DNA from: Ryuthela nishihirai
Lineage: Eukaryota > Arthropoda > Arachnida > Araneae > Heptathelidae
DNA: 64,000 nt
Direction of reading: 5' to 3'
NCBI GenBank assembly: GCA_038380435.1
Contig: JAWZYU010000028.1
Location: 27,698,201-27,762,200 of the forward strand
Shown here: positions 1-10,250 of the stretch, in pieces
Layout: each line of letters opens with the position of its first letter
Numbering within the stretch: the first letter of the stretch is position 1
The notes under the pieces: model-generated
The model's database searches: none
What the model was told of the DNA's origin: nothing
What the model saw: the letters and a program-made list of their open reading frames with translations, nothing else
Position numbers and translations under genes: made by a program

Positions 1-1
1 T

Positions 2-740
2 TTTCTAGCAGTTATATTTGCAATAAATTGGTCCCTGAAATTTAGTAATAAACATATAGTCATTTTCACTGATTGTAAAAGTACTCTATACATATTTCAA
101 CAAAACCCATTTAAAAATAACTTCCCCATTTTTTTAAATAATATTTATTCATTGACATATGATCACCTAAATAGAAATAATATAATAACTTTACAATGGC
201 TACCCTATCATGTGAATATAAAACATAACGAATATGTAGATTTATTAACTAAAAATGCAAAACATCTTAATAGTACAATCACTACCCCTTTTCCTTTTAT
301 ATTACACAAAAAATCAAATAAATCTAAAATATTAATTGAAACACAGAATTGGTATAACAACAAAGCAATTAATAATATCGTTATCAAATATCAAATAAGA
401 TTGAAAAATTTTCAAACTATGGTTTAAGTAAAAGAGAAATAATTATAATACTCAGAATAAAAGCTAACTTAGCTCTCACGAACTAAACTTTATATAAATA
501 TAAAACAATTGATTCCCCAAACTGCAATAAATGTAATGTAAAACAAACCATAGAACACGTAATATTTAATTGTAAAAAGGACAAACCAGAAAGAAAATCT
601 TATTTTAATAAACTAAAAGCATAAAATATTAATATATATAACTTTAAAAATATCTTAGAACCTACCAGTAAGTATCTTAAACCTATCCTATGTAAAATAT
701 TAATTCAATTTCTTAGAAATATTTTCATCACAAAAGTTAA
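2..740 (+). mobile_element. 3' end of a LINE ORF2: RNase H domain and C-terminal Cys/His motif (relic)
   Basis: The frame starting at base 2 is open to 427 and reads as an RNase H domain: a strand ending in FTDCKSTL near 62-82, then LQWLPYHVNIKHNEYVDLL (about 190-250), which matches the WxPxHxxIxxNExxD signature of LINE-encoded RNase H. After a stop at 427 another frame gives CNKCN...IEHVIFNC at about 520-580, the C-x2-C-x-H-x-C motif that follows RNase H in I/R1/Jockey-group LINEs. Stops and a frameshift show that it is dead. It continues off the left edge. Its codons are very A/T rich, like the LINE at 46.96 kb, but that element lacks RNase H, so this is a different lineage. Confidence 0.75.
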
Positions 741-833
741 CTCTGTCATATGTCAACTGGGGACTCTTCTAGGAAGAAACTCAGTATTATCCATTGATAA
801 TAAATTACTATCATTATATAAATAATTTACCAC

Positions 834-1345
834 ATGGTCATTCGACCTATGATATCCTATGCTTCCCCAATTTGGGTGAACACAACTCCCACGAACATTC
901 ACAAGATACAGGTCTTGCAGAATAAAATCCTGCGATGTGTGGTCAATGCCCCCTGGTTTGTAACCAATAGACAATTGCATAAAGATCTGGGCATTGATCA
1001 TATTTACACATATCTTAAGTTTGTCTCGCGAGGTTTCTACGAGTCAGTGCAGAGAAACCCGCACGAGATTATATCCTGCCTTCTGGACTACGATCATGAA
1101 GTCCTTAACAGATGCAAGAGGCCTAAGATGATGGGTTTCGCTAAAGAAAGTTATCCATTTTAAGTCTCTTGTGCATCATTACTACTCTTTGTTTTATGTT
1201 CTTTTGCCCTTTGGGGCCCACCATTGTGTGGTTTACTTTTGTTTGTTTTTTTCAAACTGATGCCAATTAGGCATATTTCCAGATGAAGAAGGTTATGGGT
1301 ACTATTGTACCTGGTACTTCATTTTATGATGTAACGATCTACGAT
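834..1345 (+). mobile_element. Jockey-like LINE 3' end with short tandem tail (relic)
   Basis: The open frame 834-1163 matches the region just after the reverse transcriptase in Jockey-type LINEs: RPMISYASPIWVNTTPTNI, then QVLQNKILRCVVNAPWFV and a QLHKDLGI block. A 3' UTR of about 170 bp follows and ends in a short tandem tail (two and a half copies of ACGATCT) at 1331-1352, the type of end left by target-primed reverse transcription. The 5' part (endonuclease, palm) is absent, so this is a 5'-truncated insertion directly behind the previous relic. Confidence 0.75.
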
Positions 1346-1352
1346 CTACGAT

Positions 1353-1706
1353 TAGAAATATTAATATTTTAGATAAATTGTAAAAAAATAAAAATATACC
1401 TATATAAATGAAAAATAATTATATAAAGGAAAAAATAATAAAAAAATAGATAAAGAAATGGAAAAAATAAAAAAAAAAATAGAATATACAAAAGAGAAAT
1501 TTTTCTTTTCACTAAAATTTTGTCTGAATGAGTCTACATCTATTAAGTTATTAGATGTATAAATTTTCATTTTTGGACTTGATTTGGATTGGATTGGAAT
1601 ATTACGGAAAAATAATTCTGTTCACTGCTCACTTCACTCAAAAAAAGCATGATAAATAATTTTTTTTGGGGGGGAGGGGGAGAGTAGTGTCAAAAATGGC
1701 CGATTG
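1353..1706. other. No gene seen; A-rich tract
   Basis: AT-rich sequence with an A-rich stretch at 1380-1500 and a short G-run at 1667-1682. No open reading frame or repeat family recognised. Confidence 0.5.
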
Positions 1707-2500
1707 GGTTGGTTTGTTTTTCCTCTGAGCGGCACTTTTTTGCACACAATGAGCTAAATGGTCAGGTCACAAGGACCCTGAAGGCTCAGAGAAAGTTGGG
1801 GGAGCAGACATCCTGGATAGCTGTTTGGAGACAATGAATCTCTTTTGTTGCGATCTTATGCAACCACGGCAATTCCCGGTTCCGCTTGTAATTTGGTTAT
1901 GAAGAGCCGTGCTTATCTAGAGCCGGGGGCAAGGAATACGCCCTATAGGCGCATCTCAACCCCAGCCTCACATGGCAAGTCCTATAAAAGGAAAGCTGAC
2001 CACCGGAAGAAACCTTACTTTAATCTATTCTCCGGTTAGCCATGAACAAGGATATATAGATCCAAGTTCGATCGGCGCCCGGGGTGGAGACTCTTAGTAG
2101 GACCCAGACTTTTGAGAGGGCTCTGGCTTACTAGGAGCCAATCGCGTTCTGCCGAGCCCTCGAACAGCTCACCCAGAGCTCCTGATAGGTGAGGTCTCAG
2201 ACACTGTCACCGACCAACCGGCCCGAGAACCGGTTGGCAGCATCGTCGACCTCGGTTGGCTTTGGCAATGCTCCAGCCGGGGACCCAATCCGGCCGGCAA
2301 AGCCTTCAGCCGGTTTGCTGGGCCCTAGGCCCCCCCACCACAACAAGGTGGTCCCCTATCGGGGGGGGGGGGGGCTGTTTGGAGACAGTAGCCTCCCGTC
2401 AAAGCCATCCAACATATTGTTTAACGCCCATCCCTTGACTTACATACTTTTTAAGCATAAGTTATAATCCCTGCGGATAAATCTTAACGTGCTTCGCCGA
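1707..2500 (-). mobile_element. SINE-A copy, split by the G-tailed element
   Basis: The 3' half of SINE-A (minus orientation) is at 1707-1833 and resumes at 2374 with GTAGCCTCCCGTCAA-type body sequence to about 2500. The two halves are separated by the 540-bp insertion described next, and the 14 bases GCTGTTTGGAGACA, part of the SINE, are duplicated on both sides. The head (tRNA part) is degraded. Confidence 0.8.
1834..2373 (+). mobile_element. G-tailed element, copy 1, with 14-bp target duplication
   Basis: An insertion inside a SINE, bounded by GCTGTTTGGAGACA at 1820-1833 and 2374-2387. It is unusually GC rich for this window. Its 3' end has a C7 run, an inner hairpin CCACC(ACAACAA)GGTGG at about 2335-2352 and then a run of about 14 G that abuts the target duplication. 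A second copy lies at 9299-9770 on the other strand and shares the block AGGATATATAGATCCAAG and the same C-run/hairpin/G-run end. No coding capacity was seen. A retrotransposed non-autonomous element is likely; I do not recognise the family. Confidence 0.75.
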
Positions 2501-2725
2501 GATGTACAACTGCTCCCACATGCGGATATATTCTCGAGTGGGAGTTACGCAATATTAGTGCTCAAAATTTTGTTTCTTTTTAAATTTTATTTCAATATCT
2601 TATAAACTTTATATGATATGTCATAGCAAATGCAATTCAAATGTATATATTTGTTGTCAATTAAATAAACTCTTGCTGTTGTTTTTACTCTCCTTCACAC
2701 GGAGACGCGGCTCTACTCGAATGAT

Positions 2726-3066
2726 AGGTTGGGTTGTATTACATCTGAGGGGCATTTTTTTGCACACAATGGGACTAAATAGACAGGTCGCAAGGACCAC
2801 GAGGTCTCAGAGAAGGTTGGGTGGACCCACTGGACGGCTCTTAGTAGACAGATGGTAGCTCCCACTGAGGTCAACCATCGTGTTGTTTAACGCGCATAGG
2901 GTATGGCTCTACTCATTGAGCTAACGTTGCAAGGACTCTGAGGTCTCAGAGAAGGTTAGGCGGACCCACTGGACGGCTCTTAGTAGACAGATGGTAGCTC
3001 CCATTGAGGTCAACCAGCTTGTTGTTTAACGCGCACAGGATATGGCTCTACTCATTGAGCTAACAT
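2726..3066 (-). mobile_element. SINE-A copy with an internal tandem duplication of about 140 bp
   Basis: Begins with the inverted SINE-A tail (GGTTGGGTTGTATTACATC) and runs through the body. The segment from GCAAGGACC (2789) to CTCATTGAGCTAACGTT (about 2927) is repeated at about 2930-3068 with few differences, so one body segment was duplicated in tandem after or during insertion. Confidence 0.75.
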
Positions 3067-3764
3067 TAGTAGAGACAGCAGTGGCATAGTCTGCCATGAT
3101 CATACCCGAATTCTAAGCCTACTAGGCGTTTGCAATAGCCGAATGTGATTTCGATGATGGGTTGCGTTTGAATGCTACAAATAAAATTAACCTTTTAGAG
3201 AGGAATACTTTATCTCTCAGCTAACGAGTTTAAATGCTGTTTGATTTCAAACATTTAATCGGAAGCGCGAGTATAAAAATTAATGTGAAATTTATTGTTT
3301 TTTTTTTAGTTATTACTGTACTGTATCTTTCCAAATGGGTACAATGTCATGGATAAAGTTCATAAACGCAGTCGTATTCATATATGAAAGTGAATTAATG
3401 ATTTTAACATGTTATTTTATCCTTCATTGCATGGTAATTTGAATTCGATTCAATAAATGATAAATTATCTTTGCGTGGCAAATTACTTCTATACTTTTAG
3501 TTCTCATTTTTATCTATTTCCTGATAAAGAGCAATAGATTTTTTTTGTATATACGTTTCTTTTTATTTTAAACTGAGGAAGGGGGATAGTGATTTAAAAT
3601 TAAACCGGGACATTGGTCAAGAATTTTTTTTTCAAACATTTTCCCAAAATGAACTAAATGTTTATTTTTTTTTTCAAGTGATCTTAAAAAAAAAATGTAA
3701 AATATGTAAAATAGGTAAATTTTTTATCTCAGAACCGGTTCCACTCATGCCCCCCAAATTCAAT
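3067..3764. other. No gene seen
   Basis: AT-rich sequence with several T-runs (3295-3310, 3540-3546, 3666-3675). No exon, RNA gene or repeat recognised. Confidence 0.5.
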
Positions 3765-3810
3765 CCAATCTGCAGTTCCCAGGTTCGAATCTCAGGTGGC
3801 AGGTGGTGAT
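3765..3810 (+). mobile_element. SINE-A head fragment (B box)
   Basis: CAATCTGCAGTTCCCAGGTT followed by CGAATC matches the anticodon-arm to B-box part of the SINE-A tRNA head. Only about 45 bp remain. Confidence 0.6.
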
Positions 3811-3880
3811 CGTGATGAAATTAGCCTCCAATAAGGGACTCTCTAAGCTGTTGACCTCACTAACTGCCAATGCGCTACGG

Positions 3881-4078
3881 CAGTGGTTTTCAACTTTTTA
3901 TGCTTCACGTATCCCCTGGAAATGTGTATGTAACTGGCGTACCCCCTGTATAGATAGATAAAACTATAGGTATAGTATAACAATGGAAATAAAACTTTGT
4001 TACTAGACCTTGAGACTTTTGAGCTCTCATGGCGTATCCCAAAATATTTTACAACGTACCCCACGTTGAGAACCCCTA
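3881..4078. mobile_element. hAT-type MITE, copy 1
   Basis: A 198-bp element with terminal inverted repeats CAGTGGTTTTCAAC and, read inward on the other strand, TAGGGGTTCTCAAC, the typical hAT (Charlie-like) end. Flanks CGCTACGG (3873-3880) and CGCTACGA (4079-4086) agree at 7 of 8 bases, the 8-bp duplication expected for hAT. A related copy lies at 52429-52680. No transposase. Confidence 0.8.
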
Positions 4079-4086
4079 CGCTACGA

Positions 4087-4433
4087 AAATGAGAGTGCTG
4101 TCTCTAATAACGTTATCCTGTTGGGTCTACTGCTAACATCATCGTCATAATCTTCTGGACCACTTTGTAAAAGATGCTAAGAGCCTCATTATCTGGTCCA
4201 TGAGCTTGGTGGGCAGTCGGTGCAGTATGCGTCGGCGAGTATAGTCCCATACAGTGAAGTGCTGGTAACTCTACAAGTGGCGATTATGCTTTTGGCCGCA
4301 GGCCGTCTATTGAAGTGAAATAGCAGAAACTGAAAGCTATTCTATCAGTGCCTGGTCGTAAAGTTGGTGATATAGGGATGATAAATTGGAAAATAAGAAA
4401 AGAAAGTTATCCAAGCTTGTCCAGTGGTTGCTT
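4087..4433. other. No gene recognised
   Basis: GC content is somewhat higher than around it, and the minus strand has a short open stretch, but there are no family motifs or convincing splice sites. Confidence 0.4.
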
Positions 4434-4880
4434 GGTTGGGTTGGGTTGTTTTACCTCTGAGCGGCACTTTTTTGCACACCATGTGCTAAATGGCCAGGTT
4501 ACATGGACCCCGAAGGCTCAGAGAAGGTTGGGGGAGGGGACCCACTGGAACAGTTGTTGGGAGACAGATGGTAGCCACCCATCAAGGCCATCCATCGAGT
4601 TCTTTAACGTGCACAGGGTATGGCTCTCCCACACACGGAGCCACGGCCTAACGTCCCATCCGACGGACAGCGGCCTTTCCAAGCCCATCGGTGTCCCCTA
4701 CTGATCGTGGGCAGGGCGGGGAATTTTGCGGAGATAAATCTCAACGCTGACTCAGATGGAACTCGAACCTGGAACTAACTGACTCAGACGGAACGCTGAC
4801 TCAATGCTGACTCAGGTGGAACCCGAACTGGGAACTACACGTTACGAGTCTGGAGCGCTACCGACTGAGCGGCCCCCGCC
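4434..4880 (-). mobile_element. SINE-A copy, near full length, with a duplicated head segment
   Basis: Runs from the tail (GGTTGGGTTGGGTTGTTTTA, three pentamers) through the body to the tRNA head ending in CGACTGAGCGGCCCCCGCCC. Near the head the CGCTGACTCAGNTGGAAC segment occurs two to three times (4745-4830), so this copy is longer than the norm. Confidence 0.85.
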
Positions 4881-5260
4881 CTTTCACCTAGGAGTATTTG
4901 GCGTCGTAGATCCTCGGCAAAAATCGATATTTGATCTCCGACGTCTACTTCATGGTAAAATAGAGGTCAAATTGGGATCAAACCTTGTTCTACGAGTGCT
5001 AGAAAATTAAACATTGGTGTCTGGGGTGTTTCACGTTGTAGGATCGAGTGGCTACTTTGAGGTCGAAGGTCAAATTTCGATCTATCGGTGCTAGAGTACT
5101 AAAAATGGTGCCTAGTACTAATTGGGGTGATAGATCTCAGAAACTTTAATTATTACGTCAGATCGGGTGTCGAGTTCAAAGGTCAAATAGGGTCGAGTGA
5201 CGATTAAGATATCAGTAAATGATGATTAATTTCTCATGTGTGTGTATATATAAATATATA
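4881..5260. repeat. Degenerate tandem repeat of about 95 bp (three units)
   Basis: Phrases of the form GAGGTCAAATTGGGATC, GAGGTCGAAGGTCAAATTTC and GAGTTCAAAGGTCAAATAGG recur at about 4964, 5059 and 5172, each followed by a TCTANGNGTGCTAGA-like block. This suggests an old tandem array. No coding signal. Confidence 0.4.
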
Positions 5261-5400
5261 TTAAAGTGAATTTGAATAATTTTGTGTTTAACCACTTTAA
5301 ATCTGAAAATCGTTTTAAAACGTTGACGTATTTTAATATAGATGTATATAATATAGATATATTTAATATAGATATAGATAATGATTATGTATTACCTTAC

Positions 5401-5573
5401 CATGATTACGTGGGCTTTGTAATCTCTGCCAGGCCTAATCTGGAATCCGTCTGTGTAAGGATTAACGGCAACAAATGGAGAATGGATGGCCAAAATTCCC
5501 CCAACTCTTCTATCTGGTCTGAAGTATTCCTCAGATTCGAAGTAGAAAGTGAAATGCATCACTTGGTCGTTAA
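5401..5573 (-). CDS. DEG/ENaC channel gene 1, exon 5 (extracellular domain)
   Basis: Minus-strand exon of 173 nt between a strong acceptor (TTTGCTTCCAG) and donor (ATG/GTAAGG). It encodes the beta-rich extracellular part of a DEG/ENaC sodium channel subunit: an acidic FESEEYFRPDRR segment, then GGILAIHSPF and NPYTDGFQIRPGRDYKAHV, matching the family block (...HxPxxxPxxxxxGxxxxPGxxYxxxV) upstream of the cysteine-rich part. The exon enters with two bases completing a codon and leaves in phase 0, which joins exon 4 (9970-10103, one base left over) without a stop. Downstream exons with the last cysteines and TM2 were not found to the left and are probably outside the window. The identification rests on motif reading. 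Confidence 0.88.
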
Positions 5574-5689
5574 CTGGAAGCAAAAATGACAAATTAACAA
5601 ATAATTTACTGGCACTAATTAAAGCAAAAGGAAATAATACAAGAAACAGAATGTTAGCATCCTGTCTCGGTAATCTGAACTAATACAAG

Positions 5690-6027
5690 CAGTCAGGACA
5701 AATTATTAGGAACACCTACCTAATACTAAGTCGTGTGTATCATGGTACAATTCCCAACTTCGAAAGTTTTCAATTCTCTGCGCATAATTCTCGTTGAAAT
5801 GGGTTTTGAAGTATTGCAGCCTAACATGAACCGTAGCAGCTGTGTTTTGACATACATTTGGGGGCAACAAACGCCTGTCTGTCAGAATTTTTCCCTTCGT
5901 TTACCACGATTGGCAGACGTCTTTTGAGACAGGCGACATTCTCCAAACACTTGGGATATTGTGCCTTGTGATTTTCCGCTGATTTCATCACCTCCGTTAT
6001 GGAGGCTTCTGCCCATCCTTTTACAAT
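5690..6027 (-). pseudogene. Tc1-like transposase relic (N-terminal part) with terminal repeat
   Basis: At 5690-5735 the plus strand reads CAGTCAGGACAAATTATTAGG followed by AACACCTACC, a Tc1-type terminal inverted repeat. On the minus strand, fragments in shifting frames resemble the N-terminal helix-turn-helix region of Tc1 transposase (ISGKSQGTISQVFGE, then TDRRLLPPNVCQNTAATVHV), with several frameshifts. The catalytic DDE part is missing. Confidence 0.6.
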
Positions 6028-6397
6028 GGGTTGAGTTGGATTTATTTACTCAGAATGCCACTTTTTTGCATACCATGGGCTAAATGGCAAGATCACAAGG
6101 ATCCTGAGAGCTCAGAGAAGGCTGGGGGAGAGGACCCACTGCAACAGTTGTTGGGAGACAGATGGTAGCCTCCCGTCAAGGCAATCATCCAGCGTGTTCT
6201 TTAACGTGCACAAGGTATGGTTCTCTCGTACACGGGGACACGGCTTAATGTCCTATCTGACGGACAGCAGCATTTCCAAGATCATCGGTGTACCCTACTG
6301 ACCTTGGACACGGCGGGGAGTTTTACGAAGATAAATCTCAATGCTGGCCCAATTGGGATTCGAACCTGGAAACTACAGATTACGAGCCTGGTGCACA
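6028..6397 (-). mobile_element. SINE-A copy, near full length
   Basis: Diverged tail (GGGTTGAGTTGGATTTATTTA), full body, and the B box seen as GGGATTCGAACC at 6354; the A-box end has decayed. Confidence 0.8.
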
Positions 6398-7065
6398 ACT
6401 GATTTCGTCCCTATATGTAGGGAGTAACTGTGCTGATTTGGCCATGTTGCATGAATACCGAACTACATATTAGGGAAAAGAGTTACGAAGAGTGTACCTA
6501 AAAGCCTCGGGAAAAGAGAGAAACCTAGAATGCTATAGGTGGGCAATGGCAAGCAGGATCTCGTTGAAATTGGCCTGTAGTGGCCAAATGCAACAGTTAT
6601 AGATAAGATAACGTGCATGAATTTGACTTCCATGGTCCACACTTTTTGAAGATGATGTAAATATGTATTAATATTTTTCTGTTTCATAACAAAATATGGC
6701 TGATGTTTTACAGGTCATTAAAAAAAGTAAACATGTAGCGAAAGGTAAGTTTTTTTTTTGCCAATTAAATGTTTTTACTAGTTGAGAAACAGTACAGGGA
6801 AAATATTTTTTCATCTTTCTTGAAGAAACCATAAAGAACCATACTTCTAAGAAACAGCAGAACGTATTTGCAAGGATTACCACCACTAAACCTATGAGTA
6901 TATCGCTTTTGAAATATTATTCACTTTATTTTCTGAGGTGTGTACACTTATATTCAACGGACTCATCGCAACAATTCCGGACGACATTCGCGAAAGATAA
7001 TCCCATGCAATTTCTCTGTTATGACGCCGAGACAAAATCCTTTAAAAATCATAGGAAGGGCCATC
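6398..7065. other. No gene seen
   Basis: AT-rich. Short open frames on both strands show no family signature. Confidence 0.5.
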
Positions 7066-7077
7066 TATCCAGAGGGC

Positions 7078-7244
7078 TGGGTTGGGTTGGGTTGTTTTAC
7101 CTCTGAGCAGCACTTTTTTGCACACCGTGGGCTAAATGGCCAGGTCACATGGACCCCGAAAGCTCAGAGAAGGTTGGGGAGGGGACCCACTGGAACAGCT
7201 GTTGTGAGACAGATGGTAGCCTCCCGTCAAGGCCATCCAGCGTG
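7078..7244 (-). mobile_element. SINE-A copy, 5'-truncated, with 12-bp target duplication
   Basis: Flanked by TATCCAGAGGGC at 7066-7077 and 7245-7256. It carries only the 3' 167 bp of SINE-A, ending in the pentamer tail (GGTTGGGTTGGGTTG). This is a 5'-truncated insertion, which supports target-primed reverse transcription for the family. Confidence 0.9.
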
Positions 7245-7466
7245 TATCCAGAGGGCACTCTGAGGATTACGTGGTTCGACACGCATGCAAAATAACATGT
7301 ACTCTTTAATTCAGGTAGTATTTTTCACTGAAAATTAACGCCGAGAAGTATATTTTATTGGCACAAAAGTCCGATGAAATTTACAACCTTTAAACTGCTA
7401 ATTAGGGTAATTAACTGTGCAGAAATAATATTTGGGAAGAAATAGGAGAGGTTTGGGACAACCACT

Positions 7467-8450
7467 TATGGATTAGGTTGTTTTACTGTTCAACGTGCAC
7501 ACAGTGAATAAGGGTCACTATTGGGCTTGAAAAGACCGCCGTCCGTCTGATGAGACGTTACGTCGTGGTTCCATGTGTGGGAGAGATACCCACCCACGCA
7601 CGTTAAAGAACACGCTGGATGGCCTTGACGGGAGAGGCTGACATTATTTCCCCAAGAGCTGTCCAGTGGGTTCCCTCATCCAACCATCCACGAAACCCGA
7701 AGAGCTTCGAACTTGTACATCTATCCCAAATAACTGATATTTAAGCAGCGAATATCATGTTTTTAAAAATAAAAGAGCTAGAATTTACCCCTTAAAAATG
7801 ATAGACTTTCGGCACACTTCATGTACAGATTTACAGTATAAAATTAGATCATAATGCTACCTAACCATATTGGCAATAACTCCTTGACACGGTTCAAAAT
7901 TCGAAAGTTCCAATATTACAGATATGAATGAACTGTCAGATTTAGATAATATTATACTAATGTAGATTATAGGTACTTTCACTGCTGCTTCGCAGCCTTA
8001 ATGTAAGTTTCCTGTTAATCCTCAACCAGCACACGAAGATGGCTTTTGGTGTCATCCTTAAGACATAGTACTGTCCTGTATAGTGAAGCTTCGGATGGCA
8101 TCATTCAATCATATTCAAGCACACAGCATGACCAGGTCGCAAAGACTCTAAGGATTCAGAGGAATTTTTGGTAAGGGTACACAATGGACAGCTGTTAGGA
8201 GTTAAATGAAGTTTTCCATCAAGGCCATCCAATGTGTTCCTTAATGTGCATAGTGTATGGCTCTCTTGCGCATGGGACCACTGCTTATGTCCCATTCGAA
8301 GGACGGCAGCCATTCCAAGCCCATTGGTATCCCTTTTCTCACAGAAAGTAAGGTAGTGGTTAAAGGAGATATATTTTAAGCTGGACAGTTGGGACTCGAA
8401 CCTCGGAACTGCACTTTACGAGCATGGTTCGATATCAAATGAGACCAACC
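7467..8450 (-). mobile_element. SINE-A copy interrupted by element X
   Basis: The inverted tail starts at about 7473 (AGGTTGTTTTACTG) and the SINE resumes at 8119 with GCATGACCAGGTCGCAA, continuing to a B box (GGGACTCGAACC, about 8391) and a decayed A box near 8440. The interruption is element X at 7505-8118. Confidence 0.75.
7505..8118 (+). mobile_element. Element X, copy 1 (SINE-A-related body with a different 3' part)
   Basis: Bounded by GCACACAG at 7497-7504 and 8119-8126. The left 190 bp follow the SINE-A body (CCGCCGTCCGTCTGATGAGA, CACGCTGGATGGCCTTGACG, CCAGTGGGTTCCCTC). From about 7700 a unique 3' part follows that is not in SINE-A and is shared, inverted, with 24144-25004. It contains TGCTGCTTCGCAGCCTTAATG and ends CAATCATATTCAA. 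A short open frame in the 3' part is probably fortuitous. Confidence 0.65.
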
Positions 8451-8564
8451 TCCTCTCAAGTTGTGAATAACAAATGATTATCGTATACTTTACATTTTTG
8501 AGAATAAAGCATTCTTGAGTTGGTTTTGGAAGAGTCATAGTTGTCACAGTTTTTTATAGTCTAT

Positions 8565-8780
8565 GGTGGGTTGTTTTACCTCTGAGTGGCACTTTTTTTT
8601 TACACAAAATGTGCTAAATGGCTACGTCACTAAGATCCCAAGGTCTCAGAGAAGGTTGGGGGAGGGGATCCACTGGACAGCTGTTGAGAGACAGGTGGTA
8701 GCCTCCTGTCAAGGCCATCCAGTGTGTTCTTTGATGTGCACAGGTTGTAGCTCTCCTGCACACAGAACCATGGCTTAACT
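8565..8780 (-). mobile_element. SINE-A copy, 5'-truncated
   Basis: Inverted tail GGTGGGTTGTTTTACCTC, then the body to CCATGGCTTAAC (about 8780). The tRNA head is missing. It lies directly beside the Tc1 relic that follows. Confidence 0.8.
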
Positions 8781-8781
8781 G

Positions 8782-9298
8782 GTGATGTCATTGCAATGGC
8801 AGATGCTGGACTGGATGTCTCGCCCACATTTCTGGATCATGCAAAACTTGTCAATTGGTTTGCGTGGCGATCACGGTACTGGTAGTGGTCCGGAAATCAG
8901 TTTGCAGCACAGTCGCATTGGTGAAAGGGTCGTGAAGAGCCATTCTACACATCATGCGATCTCCATTCTCTGTAGTGTGGTGTGCTGGTCCTCTACATGT
9001 TTTTGTGCCATTTGGTGCTCCATGACGTTGAGTGAGATGCACAATTGCACTGTGCTCATATTGCGCCCCATGCGTGCAACGATCGCTCGAAGGCTCAATC
9101 CGCACTCTCGCATATCGACAATTCGCTCTTCCTCAGAAAGCGTCAATTGAGAATAAGGGTTCCGCTGGCATCTCTAAGGCATGTTCCGAACATTTTCGCA
9201 GCATGCACTCCAATCTCACTATCGGTCGTGCTATGATACGAGCTGGTGGGGCCCAGTATTTATCCACGGCTCGCCTGAGTATCACTTGTCCATTCGCT
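8782..9298 (-). pseudogene. Tc1-like transposase relic, helix-turn-helix region
   Basis: On the minus strand the 9146-8952 frame gives LSEEERIVDMRECGLSLRAI and ARMGRNMSTVQ, the first HTH of a Tc1-like transposase. An overlapping frame continues with MALHDPFTNATVLQTDFRTT to 8851. Frameshifts separate the pieces and the DDE domain is absent. The relic was later split by the G-tailed element at 9299-9770; the remainder (9783 to about 9850) has no clear coding. Confidence 0.7.
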
Positions 9299-9770
9299 GC
9301 CCCCCCCCCCCCCGAAAGGGAACCACCTTGTCGTGGTGCTGGGGGGGGGGGGGGGGGCTTGAGGGTCCATCGAGGTCAAAGGCTCTGGTGACAGGTTCAG
9401 GCTCCGGTTGGACAGGCTAAGACCTAAATCTCAGGGGAGTTGTTAGGGTCCCTGCTGACTGACTTGGTTCGTTAGGTTGGACAGTGCCCCGAATGTCGGG
9501 CCCGACTAAGAGTTCCCACCACGGTAGCCGAGGCAACTTGGATCTATATATCCTTATTTGTGACTAACAGGGGCGCAGATTAAATTTAGATTTTACCAAT
9601 GGATGAGCTTTCTTCCTGTACTACTGCTCGCCATTAGGTAGTCGAGGATGAGCTGTATCTATATGGTACTGTCTTGCCCCTGACCGTAGTTAGTGGTGAA
9701 TATGGCAATTCCCTATACTGGTAATGCTTTAGGCGGAACTGGTTGGTTTTGTTTCATAAATATATTTACC
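9299..9770 (-). mobile_element. G-tailed element, copy 2, with 12-bp target duplication
   Basis: Bounded by TGTCCATTCGCT at 9287-9298 and 9771-9782. Read on the minus strand it contains the shared block AGGATATATAGATCCAAG, then a C-run, the hairpin with GACAAGGTGG, and a terminal G-run next to the target duplication. Compared with copy 1 (1834-2373) the two are clearly homologous but diverged, so this is a family and not a recent duplication. Confidence 0.75.
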
Positions 9771-9969
9771 TGTCCATTCGCTCGGAACTTTGATCATTTA
9801 CCTATCTCCAATGACCGATTGCCTACCGCGATTTAAATAAATCTACTTCGATTCCTTCTTGGTGTTGCGATTTCCACTTTTAGCAGTGTATAATTATACA
9901 ATCTGAAACCCGAAAGACTCTGTAGTTTTTCATAACATATTACCAGTGAATAATTTTTAAAATACTTAC

Positions 9970-10103
9970 ATATATTTGTTGAAACCATGATAGGTTCAGA
10001 GCTACTTTCGACCCTTGAGCCGAATGAATAGCAAGCAGAGAGTTTTGATTGGAATTGACTTTTCTCCTTGGGATAGAGCAAAGGGCCAGCTATATCTTCA
10101 TCC
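9970..10103 (-). CDS. DEG/ENaC channel gene 1, exon 4
   Basis: Minus-strand exon of 134 nt between TTATTATTCAG and AT/GTAAGT. It encodes an extracellular segment with KLSACYSFGSRVESSSEPI, which fits the GxCYxFNS-type motif of DEG/ENaC channels (cysteine and aromatic pair just before the second beta region). It starts with one base completing a codon and ends with one base of the next, matching exon 3 (phase 2) and exon 5 (phase 1). Alone it would be a weak call; phase agreement with both neighbours, same strand and order make it likely. Confidence 0.78.
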
Positions 10104-10250
10104 CTGAATAATAAATAAGCATTTATAGCTACAACAAAATATAATGATAAACAATGAGTAACATTCATCGTAATGACCACATAATCATTAAGAAAAAGCG
10201 CATCGATTTTATGATTCAAAATTTGATTTAAACTAGGTACTGCTTTAGAC

